A stretch of DNA of 64,000 bases from Candidatus Accumulibacter propinquus (GTDB lineage Bacteria; Pseudomonadota; Gammaproteobacteria; Burkholderiales; Rhodocyclaceae). The notes under the pieces are model-generated. The model was not told where the DNA came from and did not search any database. It was given only the letters and a program-made list of their open reading frames with translations. Each line of letters begins with the position of its first letter. The stretch's first letter is position 1. Made by a program: the position numbers and the translations under genes. Positions 44,896 through 53,949 of the stretch are shown here, in pieces. The stretch lies in the NCBI GenBank assembly GCA_016714935.1, contig JADKBU010000023.1, positions 1 through 64,000 on the forward strand, read 5' to 3'.

Positions 44896-45537
44896 CTAGG
44901 GTAGTTCGTCCAGGCCGACCATGGCCAGATGTTCGGTTCCGCCCCAGGTTTCCAGAGCCCAGCGTTCGCCGCACAGGCTGACCCAGCTTATCCCTGCGTT
45001 CGGAATCAGGAAGTCGCGTGGACGGCTCAAGGAAGTGCCGCGGACCAGGCGGTTCACAATATCAAGGACACCGCCGTGGGTGACTACGAGTACGGTTGCT
45101 CCCTGGTGTTCGGTGGCCACGCGCTGCAGGCCGGTGCGAACGCGGTCGTACAATTGCCGCAAGCTCTCACCCCCCTGAGGAATCACGAAATCCGGGTCTC
45201 TCCTTTCGAACGCCTGATACTCGGCCGGGTATCGGGCGCGGGATTCGTCGTAGGTCAGGCCCTCAAACAGGCCATAGCGCCGTTCCCGGAACTCCGGTCG
45301 CAAGGTCGGGAGCAGGCTCAGGCTGACGGCGATGCGCTCGGCGGTCTGCCGAGCACGCAGCAGATCGCTGCTGTACAAGGCTGCCACCGGCTGCCCTGAC
45401 AGCCACTTCGCTGCGGCAGTTGCCTGGGTCTGTCCCAGCGCATTGAGACCGATATCGATCTGTCCCTGGATACGCTTCTCGGCGTTCCAGGTGGTTTCAC
45501 CGTGCCGGACGATGCAAATTCGGGTTGTTTCTTCCAT
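44896..45537 (-). CDS. Histidine phosphatase family protein (phosphoglycerate-mutase-like)
   Basis: A 213-residue branch-1 histidine phosphatase: the phospho-His loop ICIVRHGETTWNAEKRIQGQ, then LYSSDLLRARQTAERIA, ERRYGLFEGLTYDE and the second His in VLVVTHGGVLDIVNRLV. Family members act on phosphosugars, nucleotides or cobalamin intermediates; the substrate cannot be told from sequence. The flank from 45538 to 45775 shows no gene. Confidence 0.88.
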   Translation of the reverse strand: MEETTRICIVRHGETTWNAEKRIQGQIDIGLNALGQTQATAAAKWLSGQPVAALYSSDLLRARQTAERIAVSLSLLPTLRPEFRERRYGLFEGLTYDESRARYPAEYQAFERRDPDFVIPQGGESLRQLYDRVRTGLQRVATEHQGATVLVVTHGGVLDIVNRLVRGTSLSRPRDFLIPNAGISWVSLCGERWALETWGGTEHLAMVGLDELP

Positions 45538-45775
45538 ATTCTGTCGTTCGATGAATACGTTCCGAACCAGGTCCTGGTCGGCGCGCGGTGGGTAAGGAAG
45601 GGCGTCGGGGTAGATCGCTTTATCTTGCGCGCCACAAGTGCGCGTCTCATGTTTTGGTAGCGGGTTCGACCGGCAAGTCTATCCGGGAGGCCGGAATTCT
45701 AAGCCATTTCGCCTGACAAACAGGGACCGTATGCTCAATTTCGGGTGCGGCGGCGGATGATGTGCTAGCATTCGT

Positions 45776-45877
45776 GGTGGCGGGTCTCCCCGCATCGCAG
45801 GATGGTGAACCTGGTCAGGTCCGGAAGGAAGCAGCCACAGCCGTCTGATGTGAGTGCCGGGGGTAAGGCTCGCCACC
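45776..45877 (+). ncRNA. ffs: Signal recognition particle RNA (4.5S)
   Basis: The universally conserved core is present: GGTCAGGTCCGGAAGGAAGC, followed by AGCC (from about 45814), with the ends GGTGGCGGG (45776) and CTCGCCACC (45869-45877) pairing to close the hairpin. Length about 102. It joins Ffh in membrane targeting. It lies just upstream of dnaX, a typical betaproteobacterial position. Confidence 0.95.
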
Positions 45878-45988
45878 TTTCTCTCTTCGTTTCGCAAGCC
45901 GTTGGTCGAGATTGATGCAGGGTCTCCCTGGCCGGTCGGCACGGAAAACACCCGTGGAGCCGATAACACCATCTGCTAGAATCCCGCC

Positions 45989-47623
45989 ATGAGTTACCAA
46001 GTCCTGGCGCGCAAGTGGCGCCCGCGATCGTTCGCCAGCCTGGTCGGGCAGGATCATGTGGTGCGGGCGCTGACGCACGCACTGACCGCAAGGCGTCTGC
46101 ATCACGCCTATTTGTTTACCGGCACGCGTGGAGTCGGGAAAACCACCCTGGCGCGTATCCTGGCCAAGGCCTTGAATTGCGAAACAGGAATCACCGCTAC
46201 CCCATGCGGCACCTGTACCGCATGTCAGGAGATCGACAGCGGGCGCTTTGTGGATCTGCTCGAGGTAGACGCGGCGACCAATACCAAGGTCGATGAAATG
46301 CGACAACTCCTTGAGAATGCGGTCTATGCGCCAACGCGCGGCCGTTTCAAGGTCTATGTGATCGATGAAGTTCACATGCTCTCGAACTCGGCCTTCAACG
46401 CCATGTTGAAGACTCTCGAAGAGCCGCCCGAGCACGTGAAGTTCATTCTGGCGACCACCGACCCGCAGAAGATCCCGGTCACTGTTCTGTCACGCTGCTT
46501 GCAGTTCAATCTCAAGCAGATGACCCAGCCGTTGATTGCCGATCATCTGAGGCACATACTGGAAGTCGAAGGGATCAGCGCCGAGCCTGGCGCCCTGCAG
46601 TTGCTGGCCCGCTCGGCCGCAGGCAGCATGCGCGATGCGCTGTCACTGCTCGATCAGGCGATCGCGCATGGGTCGGGCAAGGTCGAGGAAGCACAGGTGC
46701 GCGAAATGCTTGGCGCAGTCGATCTGGATCACCTGTTCTCGATCATTGACGCTCTGCTTGCCGGCGATGCGACGGCACTATTGCGGGTGGCCGATGACAT
46801 GGCCGCACGTAGCCTGTCATTCGACGCGGCGCTGCAGGAAATGGCCGGTCTGTTCACCCGTATTCAGATCGCCCAACTGGCGCCGCTGGCGATCGCCGAC
46901 GACATGCCGGAGCGTTTGCGCCTTCTCGAAATCGCCTCCAGACTGGATCCGGAATTCGTTCATCTGGCCTACCAGATCGCTGTGCATGGGCGTCAGGAAT
47001 TGCCTTTGGCGCCTGACGAGCAGGCCGGGTTCATCATGACGTTGTTGCGCCTGCACGCTTTCCGCCCTCTGCTCGATGGCGCTGCCGGCACGCACCCGGC
47101 ACTTGGCAGTTCCGGCGTTGGCACGCCGACGGCACCGGAGCCACGGGTCACTGCGTCCGACAGCGGATTGGTCCACGATGAGCGGCGGCCGTTGGATCAG
47201 CCCGCTGTGCAGGCGGTTGTTATGGCGGCTGCTGAGCCAGGTCGGCCGGCCGGCGACTGGCCGGACATTCTCGCGGCCCTCAAAATCGGCGGCATGGCGC
47301 GGGAGTTGGCGCAGCATTGCGAGTTGCGCGAATTTTTGGGGGCACGTATCGTTCTTCGTCTTTCGCCGGCACATCGCCATCTGCTGATGAAGCCCGCGCA
47401 AGACAAATTGCAGCAGTCGCTTGGCGAGTACTTCGCGAGGCCGTTGCAATTGACCATCGAGCTTGAAGAAGTCTCTGGCGATACACCCGCGGCGGCGGCG
47501 CAACGTGACCGCCGCGAGCGCATGGATCGCGCCATCGCTTCGGTCGAGCAGGATGGTTTTGTGCGCGAGGTGATTGAGGTCTTCGACGCAACACTGATCG
47601 AATCTTCCATTAAACCCGTGTAG
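45989..47623 (+). CDS. dnaX: DNA polymerase III subunit gamma/tau
   Basis: A 544-residue clamp-loader subunit. Walker A is FTGTRGVGKTTLARIL, the zinc-binding Cys follow (CGTCTACQE), Walker B is KVYVIDEVHML and the SRC motif is VLSRCLQFNLKQM. The C-terminal tau region contains a Pro/Ala linker and a DnaE-binding domain. I see no A-rich slippery sequence for a gamma frameshift, so tau alone may be made. dnaX, ybaB and recR follow with short gaps, a conserved operon. Confidence 0.96.
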   Translation: MSYQVLARKWRPRSFASLVGQDHVVRALTHALTARRLHHAYLFTGTRGVGKTTLARILAKALNCETGITATPCGTCTACQEIDSGRFVDLLEVDAATNTKVDEMRQLLENAVYAPTRGRFKVYVIDEVHMLSNSAFNAMLKTLEEPPEHVKFILATTDPQKIPVTVLSRCLQFNLKQMTQPLIADHLRHILEVEGISAEPGALQLLARSAAGSMRDALSLLDQAIAHGSGKVEEAQVREMLGAVDLDHLFSIIDALLAGDATALLRVADDMAARSLSFDAALQEMAGLFTRIQIAQLAPLAIADDMPERLRLLEIASRLDPEFVHLAYQIAVHGRQELPLAPDEQAGFIMTLLRLHAFRPLLDGAAGTHPALGSSGVGTPTAPEPRVTASDSGLVHDERRPLDQPAVQAVVMAAAEPGRPAGDWPDILAALKIGGMARELAQHCELREFLGARIVLRLSPAHRHLLMKPAQDKLQQSLGEYFARPLQLTIELEEVSGDTPAAAAQRDRRERMDRAIASVEQDGFVREVIEVFDATLIESSIKPV

Positions 47624-47651
47624 TCCATTATTTCAATTTGAGGCAAGCAAG

Positions 47652-47975
47652 ATGATGAAAGGCGGAATCGCCGGTCTGATGAAACAGGCTCAGCAAATGC
47701 AGGAAAACATGAAAAAGGCCCAGGAGCAGCTTGCGCAGCTAGAAGTCGAAGGGCAAGCGGGAGCCGGCATGGTCAAAGTGCTGATGACCTGTGGCCACAG
47801 CGTGCGTCGGGTCAGCATTGACCCCTCGGTCATGGACGACAGGGAAATGCTTGAGGATCTGGTGGCGGCGGCACTCAACGATGCCACTCGGCGTGCCGAG
47901 GAGGCGTCGCAGGAGCGCATGGCTGGTTTCTCTGCGGGGCTCAATCTGCCGCCCGGATTCAAAATGCCCTTCTGA
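47652..47975 (+). CDS. YbaB/EbfC nucleoid-associated protein
   Basis: A 107-residue protein: GGIAGLMKQAQQMQENMKKA (coiled helix), then VKVLMTCGHSVRRVSIDPSV and the C-terminal NLPPGFKMPF. The family dimerises and binds DNA without clear sequence preference. It sits between dnaX and recR, and overlaps the recR start by one base. Confidence 0.94.
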   Translation: MMKGGIAGLMKQAQQMQENMKKAQEQLAQLEVEGQAGAGMVKVLMTCGHSVRRVSIDPSVMDDREMLEDLVAAALNDATRRAEEASQERMAGFSAGLNLPPGFKMPF

Positions 47976-48577
47976 TGAGCACACCTTCAAGCCTCGAGGC
48001 ATTGATCGAGGCTTTGCGCTGCCTGCCGGGCATTGGCCCAAAATCGGCTCAGCGCATGGCTTACCACCTGTTGCAGCTGAATCGGCCAGGCGCGCGTCGG
48101 CTGGCCGATTCATTGCAGCGGGCTCTCGACACACTGCGCCATTGCCAACGCTGCAATACCTTCAGCGAGTCCGACATCTGCAGCCGCTGCCTTTCGGCGA
48201 AGCGAGACGCCAGCCAGCTTTGTGTCGTTGAGACGCCGGTTGACATGAACATGATGGAGCAGACGCAGGCCTATTCGGGCCTGTATTACGTTGTAATGGG
48301 CCGTTTGTCGCCGCTGGACGGCATTGGCCCCGCTGAACTGCATCTCGAGCGCCTGCTCGCGCGGGCCTGTGACGGAGTGGTGCGAGAGGTGATCATTGCC
48401 ACCAATTACACCAACGAGGGTGAAGCAACGGCTCACTACCTGTCGGAAATGCTGAGGAACCGAGATGTCGGCGTGTCGCGTATTGCGCGTGGTGTGCCGG
48501 TCGGTGGCGAACTGGAATACGTCGATGCGGGGACGCTGGCACAGGCGCTGCGTGAGCGTAGACCGCTCGCGAACTAA
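47975..48577 (+). CDS. recR: Recombination protein RecR
   Basis: A 200-residue RecR. It has the helix-hairpin-helix GIGPKSAQRMAYHLLQ, the zinc finger CQRCNTFSESDICSRC and the Toprim domain (VVETPVDMNMMEQTQAYSGL). RecR works with RecF/RecO to load RecA on gapped DNA. The start overlaps the stop of ybaB (TGATG). Confidence 0.96.
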   Translation: MSTPSSLEALIEALRCLPGIGPKSAQRMAYHLLQLNRPGARRLADSLQRALDTLRHCQRCNTFSESDICSRCLSAKRDASQLCVVETPVDMNMMEQTQAYSGLYYVVMGRLSPLDGIGPAELHLERLLARACDGVVREVIIATNYTNEGEATAHYLSEMLRNRDVGVSRIARGVPVGGELEYVDAGTLAQALRERRPLAN

Positions 48578-48596
48578 GGGTTACAGGCGTTCCTCG

Positions 48597-48626
48597 ATTT
48601 AATCCGTATTGAGATTGGCGTATAAT
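48597..48626 (+). promoter_or_regulatory. Promoter upstream of petA
   Basis: A perfect -10 TATAAT lies at 48621-48626, preceded by GGCG. The -35 region (TTTAAT at about 48598) is weak. Position and perfect -10 fit the start of the petABC transcript, 52 bases before ATG. Confidence 0.5.
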
Positions 48627-48677
48627 GCGGCGGTTTAGTTCGTACCAACTTTTCATTACGTCCTAGGAATCAGCGCT

Positions 48678-49274
48678 ATGAGCAATGAGTGCAAGGTGGA
48701 CTGCGGAAGGCGGCGACTGGTCGTCGCAACCGCTGCGGTCGGCGGGGCGGGGGCGATAGCTGCGCTCGTGCCTTTCCTCTCCAGCATGCTGCCGTCCGAG
48801 CGGGCCAAGGCAGCCGGTGCGCCGGTCGAAGTCGAGATCGGTGGTCTCGAGCCGGGCCAGATGATGACCGTCGAATGGCGTGGCAAGCCCGTCTGGATCA
48901 TCAACCGCAGCCAACCCATGCTCGAAACGCTGCCCGTCCTCGACGGGGCGGTTGCCGACCCAAAGTCCGACAAGAAAATGCAACCGGATTACTGTAAGAA
49001 CGAGACGCGCTCGATCAAGCCGGCGATCATGGTGGCGGTGGGGATTTGCACGCACCTGGGCTGTTCGCCCTCAGCCAAGTTCAAGAAGGGCAGCGACGAA
49101 GGCATGGACGGGAACTGGCTAGGTGGCTTCCTGTGTCCGTGTCATGGCTCAACTTTCGACTTCGCCGGTCGGGTCTTCAAGAACAAGCCGGCACCGGACA
49201 ACCTTGAGGTGCCGCCGCACATGTATCTGACGGATACGCGCATTCTCATCGGTGAAGACAAGAAGGGGGCTTAA
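48678..49274 (+). CDS. petA: Ubiquinol-cytochrome c reductase iron-sulfur (Rieske) subunit
   Basis: A 198-residue Rieske protein of the bc1 complex. A twin-arginine-like GRRRLVVATAAVGG leader anchors it; the 2Fe-2S ligands are in CTHLGCSPS and CPCHGSTFD. It takes electrons from ubiquinol at the Qo site. petB follows after 3 bases. Confidence 0.97.
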   Translation: MSNECKVDCGRRRLVVATAAVGGAGAIAALVPFLSSMLPSERAKAAGAPVEVEIGGLEPGQMMTVEWRGKPVWIINRSQPMLETLPVLDGAVADPKSDKKMQPDYCKNETRSIKPAIMVAVGICTHLGCSPSAKFKKGSDEGMDGNWLGGFLCPCHGSTFDFAGRVFKNKPAPDNLEVPPHMYLTDTRILIGEDKKGA

Positions 49275-49277
49275 GCC

Positions 49278-50597
49278 ATGGCGTCGAATAGCAGTTTCGA
49301 AAAGTACAAGTCTGATGGTTCCCTGCAGGGCAATCTGCTCGAGTGGTTCGATGCCCGCTTTCCGGCAACGTCGATGTGGCGTGGGCACCTGTCCGAGTAC
49401 TATGCTCCGAAGAATTTCAACTTCTGGTACTTCTTCGGATCGCTGGCGATGCTGGTGCTGGTGATCCAGATCGTGACCGGTATCTTCCTCGTCATGCATT
49501 ACAAACCGGACGCATCGATCAACGCAAACGGCATTCCGGTGGCTTTTGCCAGTGTCGAGTACATCATGCGCGATGTGCCGTGGGGCTGGTTGATCCGCTA
49601 CATGCATTCGACCGGCGCTTCGGCGTTTTTCGTCGTGGTGTACCTGCACATGTTCCGCGGCATGTTGTACGGCTCGTATCGACAGCCCCGCGAACTGATC
49701 TGGGTCTTCGGCACCCTGATCTTTCTTTGCCTGATGGCTGAAGCCTTCATGGGCTATCTGTTGCCGTGGGGACAGATGTCCTTCTGGGGTGCACAGGTGA
49801 TCGTGAATCTGTTCTCGGCCATTCCACTGATCGGCGAACCGCTGTCGATCTGGATCCGCGGCGATTTCGTGGTTGGTGACGCGACGCTCAACCGCTTCTT
49901 CTCGTTTCACGTCATCGCCGTACCGCTGGTGTTGCTGGGCCTTGTCGCCGCGCACATTCTGGCCCTGCATGAGGTGGGCTCCAACAATCCGGACGGCGTC
50001 GAGATCAAGAAGCGCAAGGACGTTCATGGCATCCCGCTCGACGGCATCCCCTTCCACCCCTACTACACGGTGAAGGATATCGTCGGCGTCGTGGTGTTCC
50101 TGATGGTTTTCTCAATCATCGTTTTCTTTGCCCCGGAGGGTGGCGGCTACTTCCTCGAATACAACAACTTCATCCCTGCCGATCCGCTCAAGACGCCGCC
50201 GCACATCGCTCCGGTCTGGTATTTCACTCCCTACTACTCGCTGCTGCGGGCGATGGTGTGGCCGCTGCTGGGTATTGACGCCAAGTTCTGGGGAGTCGTG
50301 GCCATGGGTGCCGGCGTGGTCATCCTGGCCTTCCTCCCTTGGTTGGATCGTAGTCCCGTCAAGTCGATCCGCTATCGTGGGCCGATTTTCAAGACGCTGC
50401 TGACAGTGTTTGTGATCGCGTTCTTCCTGCTCGGCTTCCTCGGCACGCAACCACCGTCTTACGCCTTCTTCGGCGTCATCCCCAGCGCTCCGGTAGCGCA
50501 GGTCCTCAGCGCGTACTATTTTCTGTTCTTCCTGACCATGCCCTGGTGGTCGAAGATCGACAAGTACAAGCCGGAACCTGATCGCGTGACGATGTAA
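49278..50597 (+). CDS. petB: Cytochrome b of the bc1 complex
   Basis: A 439-residue cytochrome b with eight or more membrane helices. Heme-ligand His pairs lie in helices with RYMHSTGASAFFVVVYLHMF and NRFFSFHVIAVPLVLLGLVA, and the PEWY-like Qo loop is PVWYFTPYYSLLRA. It is full-length, with the b6/subunit-IV parts fused. Confidence 0.97.
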   Translation: MASNSSFEKYKSDGSLQGNLLEWFDARFPATSMWRGHLSEYYAPKNFNFWYFFGSLAMLVLVIQIVTGIFLVMHYKPDASINANGIPVAFASVEYIMRDVPWGWLIRYMHSTGASAFFVVVYLHMFRGMLYGSYRQPRELIWVFGTLIFLCLMAEAFMGYLLPWGQMSFWGAQVIVNLFSAIPLIGEPLSIWIRGDFVVGDATLNRFFSFHVIAVPLVLLGLVAAHILALHEVGSNNPDGVEIKKRKDVHGIPLDGIPFHPYYTVKDIVGVVVFLMVFSIIVFFAPEGGGYFLEYNNFIPADPLKTPPHIAPVWYFTPYYSLLRAMVWPLLGIDAKFWGVVAMGAGVVILAFLPWLDRSPVKSIRYRGPIFKTLLTVFVIAFFLLGFLGTQPPSYAFFGVIPSAPVAQVLSAYYFLFFLTMPWWSKIDKYKPEPDRVTM

Positions 50598-50611
50598 TAG
50601 GACTGCACACA

Positions 50612-51322
50612 ATGAAAAAACTGCTTACGGCATTGCTCTTTGCCCCGGCCATCGCCCTTGCCAGCGGCGCAGGCCTCCATCTCGACAAAGCGCCTGACGT
50701 GCAGGGCGACAAGGCGGCGTTGCAAAGCGGTGCCAGGACCTTTGTCAACTACTGTCTGAACTGCCATGGCGCGAGCTATGTTCGCTACAATCGCCTGACC
50801 GAGCTTGGCTTGACCGAACAGCAGGTCAAGGACAATCTGATGTTCACCGCTGTCAAGACGGGCGAGTTGATGCGGGTCGCAGCTCGCCCAGACGAGCAGA
50901 AACAGTGGTTTGGGGCGGCACCACCGGATCTGTCTCTGATTGCGCGTTCGCGTGCGTCCGAGGAAGGTAGCGGTGCCGACTGGCTGTACACTTATCTGCG
51001 CTCGTTCTATGTAGACGAGAAACGTCCGACCGGCTGGAACAACACCGTCTTCGCAAACGTCGGCATGCCGCATGTGCTCTGGCAATTGCAGGGTCTGCAG
51101 GTGCTCAACAAGGATCACAAGCTGGAACTGGCCGTTCCCGGTACCCTGACTCCTGGAGAGTACGACAAGCAGGTTGGGGATCTGGTGGGATTTCTGGTTT
51201 GGCTTGCCGAGCCAGATGCCGGTTTCCGCAAGCATCTCGGTTTCGGCGTTCTGGCCTTTCTCGTCGTTCTTTTCGGCTTCGCCTATGCGATGAAGAAGAA
51301 GTTCTGGAAAGACATCAAATAA
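50612..51322 (+). CDS. petC: Cytochrome c1 of the bc1 complex
   Basis: A 236-residue cytochrome c1: signal peptide (LLTALLFAPAIALASG), a single heme motif in NYCLNCHGASYVRYNRL, the MPHVLWQLQG methionine-ligand region, and a C-terminal membrane anchor (GFGVLAFLVVLFGFAYAM). It passes electrons to periplasmic cytochromes such as the c4 protein encoded in this window. Confidence 0.97.
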   Translation: MKKLLTALLFAPAIALASGAGLHLDKAPDVQGDKAALQSGARTFVNYCLNCHGASYVRYNRLTELGLTEQQVKDNLMFTAVKTGELMRVAARPDEQKQWFGAAPPDLSLIARSRASEEGSGADWLYTYLRSFYVDEKRPTGWNNTVFANVGMPHVLWQLQGLQVLNKDHKLELAVPGTLTPGEYDKQVGDLVGFLVWLAEPDAGFRKHLGFGVLAFLVVLFGFAYAMKKKFWKDIK

Positions 51323-51351
51323 CAGAAGATTAAGCGCCGGGTTTCAGGCCA

Positions 51352-51411
51352 CGGCATCGCCGGCGAGGGCGCGACAAGCGTCCGTAGCCGCCGCGATGCC
51401 GATTCGTTTTT
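51352..51411 (+). terminator. Long hairpin after petC
   Basis: CGGCATCGC (51352-51360) pairs with GCGATGCCG (51393-51401), enclosing a GC-rich branched loop, and TTTTT follows at 51407-51411. It ends 13 bases before sspA, so it may end or attenuate transcription between petABC and sspA. Confidence 0.6.
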
Positions 51412-51424
51412 GAGGGTATTGATC

Positions 51425-52021
51425 ATGATGAATCTTTATTCGGGAACCACCTGCCCGTTCAGCCACCGCTGCCGCATCGTACTCTACGAGAAAGGCATGG
51501 ATTTTCAGGTGATCGATGTGGATCTCTTCGCCAAGCCCGAGGACATCGCCATCATCAACCCTTATGGTCGTGTGCCAGTACTGGTTGAACGCGATCTAAT
51601 CCTCTACGAGCCGAACATCATCAACGAGTATATCGACGAACGCTTCCCGCATCCGCAGTTGATGCCGGCTGATCCGATCATGCGCGCGCGGGCCCGGCAA
51701 CTGCTGATCACCATGGAGCGAGAGGTTTTCGCCTACATCGAAGCGCTCGAAAAGGGCAGCAAGACCGCGGATCGCTCACGCCAGCAGATTCGCGACCGTC
51801 TTACCGAAATGGCTCCGGTGTTCGTCAAGCAGAAGCACATGCTCGGCGAAGAGTTCTCGATGCTTGATGTGGCTATTGCCCCGTTGCTCTGGCGTCTCGA
51901 TCACTACGGAATCGAACTGTCGCGAGTTGCCGCGCCCCTGATGAAATACGGTGAGCGGATTTTCAGCAGGCAAGGATTCATTGATGCACTGACGCCGTCC
52001 GAGAAAGCGATGCGCAAGTAG
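51425..52021 (+). CDS. sspA: Stringent starvation protein A
   Basis: A 198-residue glutathione-transferase-like protein that binds RNA polymerase. The N-terminal thioredoxin fold has MNLYSGTTCPFSHRCRIVLY and the R-V-P-V-L-V strand; C-terminal helices follow (MLDVAIAPLLWRLDHYGIEL). ATG 51425 is chosen because the conserved region begins MMNLYSGT. The petABC-sspA-sspB order is a hallmark of beta- and gammaproteobacteria. Confidence 0.95.
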   Translation: MMNLYSGTTCPFSHRCRIVLYEKGMDFQVIDVDLFAKPEDIAIINPYGRVPVLVERDLILYEPNIINEYIDERFPHPQLMPADPIMRARARQLLITMEREVFAYIEALEKGSKTADRSRQQIRDRLTEMAPVFVKQKHMLGEEFSMLDVAIAPLLWRLDHYGIELSRVAAPLMKYGERIFSRQGFIDALTPSEKAMRK

Positions 52022-52101
52022 GTGCGTGTCATCATGTGGCGCCGCCGCTCTTGTACCGTTACGATGGTGGCGCAACTCAATCACGCGCAAGGGGAAAACG
52101 T

Positions 52102-52524
52102 GTGGACCTGCCATCAACCAAACCTTACCTGATTCGCGCCATACACCAATGGTGCAGTGACAACGGGTTTACCCCGTACCTGGCGGTGGCTGTCGATGCA
52201 TGCACGCGCGTACCGCGTGAGCATGTTCGCGATGGCCAGATCGTTCTCAATGTCGGCTACGACGCGACCGCGCAACTCAGCATCGCCAACGACTACATCA
52301 GCTTCCAAGCCAGGTTTGGTGGCGTGGCGCGCGATATTTCTATACCGATTGGTAATGTCTCGGCAATCTATGCTCGCGAGAACGGCGCGGGCATGGCTTT
52401 TGAACCGGAGAGCGCAGCGACTGCCGGTACGTCTGGAGGTGCGACAGGTAGTCGGGAAGACGACGGTGATCCGCCCACGCCGACCCCACCGGCCGGGCGA
52501 GCGAAACTGCAGCGCGTCAAATAA
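52102..52524 (+). CDS. sspB: ClpXP protease specificity-enhancing factor
   Basis: A 140-residue SspB, the adaptor that delivers ssrA-tagged proteins to ClpXP. The folded domain is KPYLIRAIHQWCSDNGFTPY, VNVGYDATAQLSI-like VLNVGYDATAQLSIANDYIS and SFQARFGGVARDISIPI; the tail is acidic/Pro-rich and ends with a short ClpX-binding motif (RAKLQRVK). GTG 52102 is chosen by homology and AAGGGG upstream. Confidence 0.93.
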   Translation: MDLPSTKPYLIRAIHQWCSDNGFTPYLAVAVDACTRVPREHVRDGQIVLNVGYDATAQLSIANDYISFQARFGGVARDISIPIGNVSAIYARENGAGMAFEPESAATAGTSGGATGSREDDGDPPTPTPPAGRAKLQRVK

Positions 52525-52601
52525 TGAGCACCTTCCAAATCCTGGGTAGCTAGCGCACTGATTTCCGCAGGGATCGGGTCACCCGCAGGTACTGACAATC
52601 G

Positions 52602-52937
52602 TCAGAAGTCCTTCGCAGCCTCCCACAGAACGAAGCCATCGTCCTTGTGTGTCCAATCGAGCAACTCGATCAGGGGGTGGGCGCGCTGGCTGAGGTCAAC
52701 CGGCGAGGCTTCGTCCTTGCCATCACGGTTTTCACTGGGCGACGGTGTGATGCCTTCGGCCTGGCGCCTGGAATCGGCAGCCGCCAGGCGCAGGAGGTTT
52801 ATGGCCTCCGGGATTTGTTCGCTGGTGATGACTCCACGTGCGTTGCAGTCCTTGCCGAGGATCTCCAGGATTTGGCGCGCGACAGGGGCGAACATCATGA
52901 TTTGGCCCGAAGTGCTCGAAATGAATTTGACCAGCAT
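52602..52937 (-). CDS. DUF1840 protein
   Basis: A 111-residue protein beginning MLVKFISSTSGQIMMFAPVA, then ARQILEILGKDCNARGVITSE and QIPEAINLLRLAA, the DUF1840 signature. The C-terminal half is charged and ends HPLIELLDWTHKDDGFVLW. ATG 52937 is behind GGAGAA; a start 5 codons earlier is possible, and a much longer reading frame has no support. Function unknown. Confidence 0.85.
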   Translation of the reverse strand: MLVKFISSTSGQIMMFAPVARQILEILGKDCNARGVITSEQIPEAINLLRLAAADSRRQAEGITPSPSENRDGKDEASPVDLSQRAHPLIELLDWTHKDDGFVLWEAAKDF

Positions 52938-53146
52938 GTGGAAGTTCTCCATGGATTTTGGGATGGCGGTGCAGCCTGGGCAGTTCCTGAGAACGAGCAG
53001 CGAGCACTTCCGGTATTCGACGAATGCGAAGAGAAGTGTCTGCAACCCTGGCTCTGGGCTGTTCATTCCTCTCGCTTCTTTGACGCCGGTTATCAGTATA
53101 GGCAATATGGGAGCGTAGTGGATATGGTCCTGAGGCGGTAGGCAGT

Positions 53147-53854
53147 ATGGAGCTTGAACGGATGCTGCGTTCGCAGGGGTTCGGGAGTCGGGCGGAGTGT
53201 CGCGCACTGGTGTGCGCCGGTCGCGTCAGCATCAATGGGAGGGTTTGTACGGACGCCTCATTGGCCTTCGAGCCGGAGGGGCTTCGCTTTGTGGTCGACG
53301 GGGTGGAGTGGTGCTATTGCAGGTTTGCCTATCTTGCGCTGCACAAACCCGCGGGCTATGAGTGTTCCCGACATCCCGGGCACCACCCTAGTGTGTATTC
53401 ACTACTTCCGTGGCAGTTGGTAGCGCGCGGGGTCCAGGCTGTTGGAAGGCTCGACCAGGACACCACCGGATTGTTGTTGTTCACGGACGATGGGCCGTTT
53501 ATTCATCATTGCACCTCACCACGGAAGCAGGTGCCGAAGGTTTACGAAGTGACGACCCGTGAGTCCGTAGATGATGCGCAAGTAGACGCCCTGTTGAACG
53601 GGGTGGTGTTGCATGGCGAGGCGCAATCGCTTTCCGCGGCGGCTTGTTCGCGGCTCGACGACAGGCGGTTGCGGCTGACCGTGACGCTTGGCAAGTATCA
53701 CCTCGTCAAAAGAATGGTCGCTGCTGCCGGCAACAGCGTCGAGGGTTTGCACCGGGTGGCGATCGGCGGCCTGTTGCTGCCCGCAAGCCTGTCTCCAGGG
53801 CAGTGGGTGTGGCTGGGATCCGGGGAACTGAGGTGTTTGACTGATCGTGGATAA
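53147..53854 (+). CDS. rsuA: 16S rRNA pseudouridine synthase (RsuA-type)
   Basis: A 235-residue enzyme. An S4 RNA-binding domain (ELERMLRSQGFGSRAECRAL, then VCAGRVSINGR) precedes the catalytic part: LALHKPAGYECSRHPGHHPS, AVGRLDQDTTGLLLFTDDG with the nucleophilic Asp, and GKYHLVKRMVAAAGNSVEGL. This is the RsuA/RluB/E/F family; the length and GLHRVAIGGLLLP end fit RsuA, which modifies U516 of 16S rRNA. Confidence 0.88.
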   Translation: MELERMLRSQGFGSRAECRALVCAGRVSINGRVCTDASLAFEPEGLRFVVDGVEWCYCRFAYLALHKPAGYECSRHPGHHPSVYSLLPWQLVARGVQAVGRLDQDTTGLLLFTDDGPFIHHCTSPRKQVPKVYEVTTRESVDDAQVDALLNGVVLHGEAQSLSAAACSRLDDRRLRLTVTLGKYHLVKRMVAAAGNSVEGLHRVAIGGLLLPASLSPGQWVWLGSGELRCLTDRG

Positions 53855-53949
53855 AACCTTCGAAGCAGCAGGCATTCTCTGTTTGCCGGGGGGGGGCGGC
53901 AGGGGGAGGATTTGGAGGGTTGTAGTCTCTTTGCGGGGGATCCTGGGCG

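Noticed and set aside
45989..47623. A programmed dnaX frameshift producing gamma
   Set aside because: I found no A-rich slippery heptamer with a following hairpin in the expected region.
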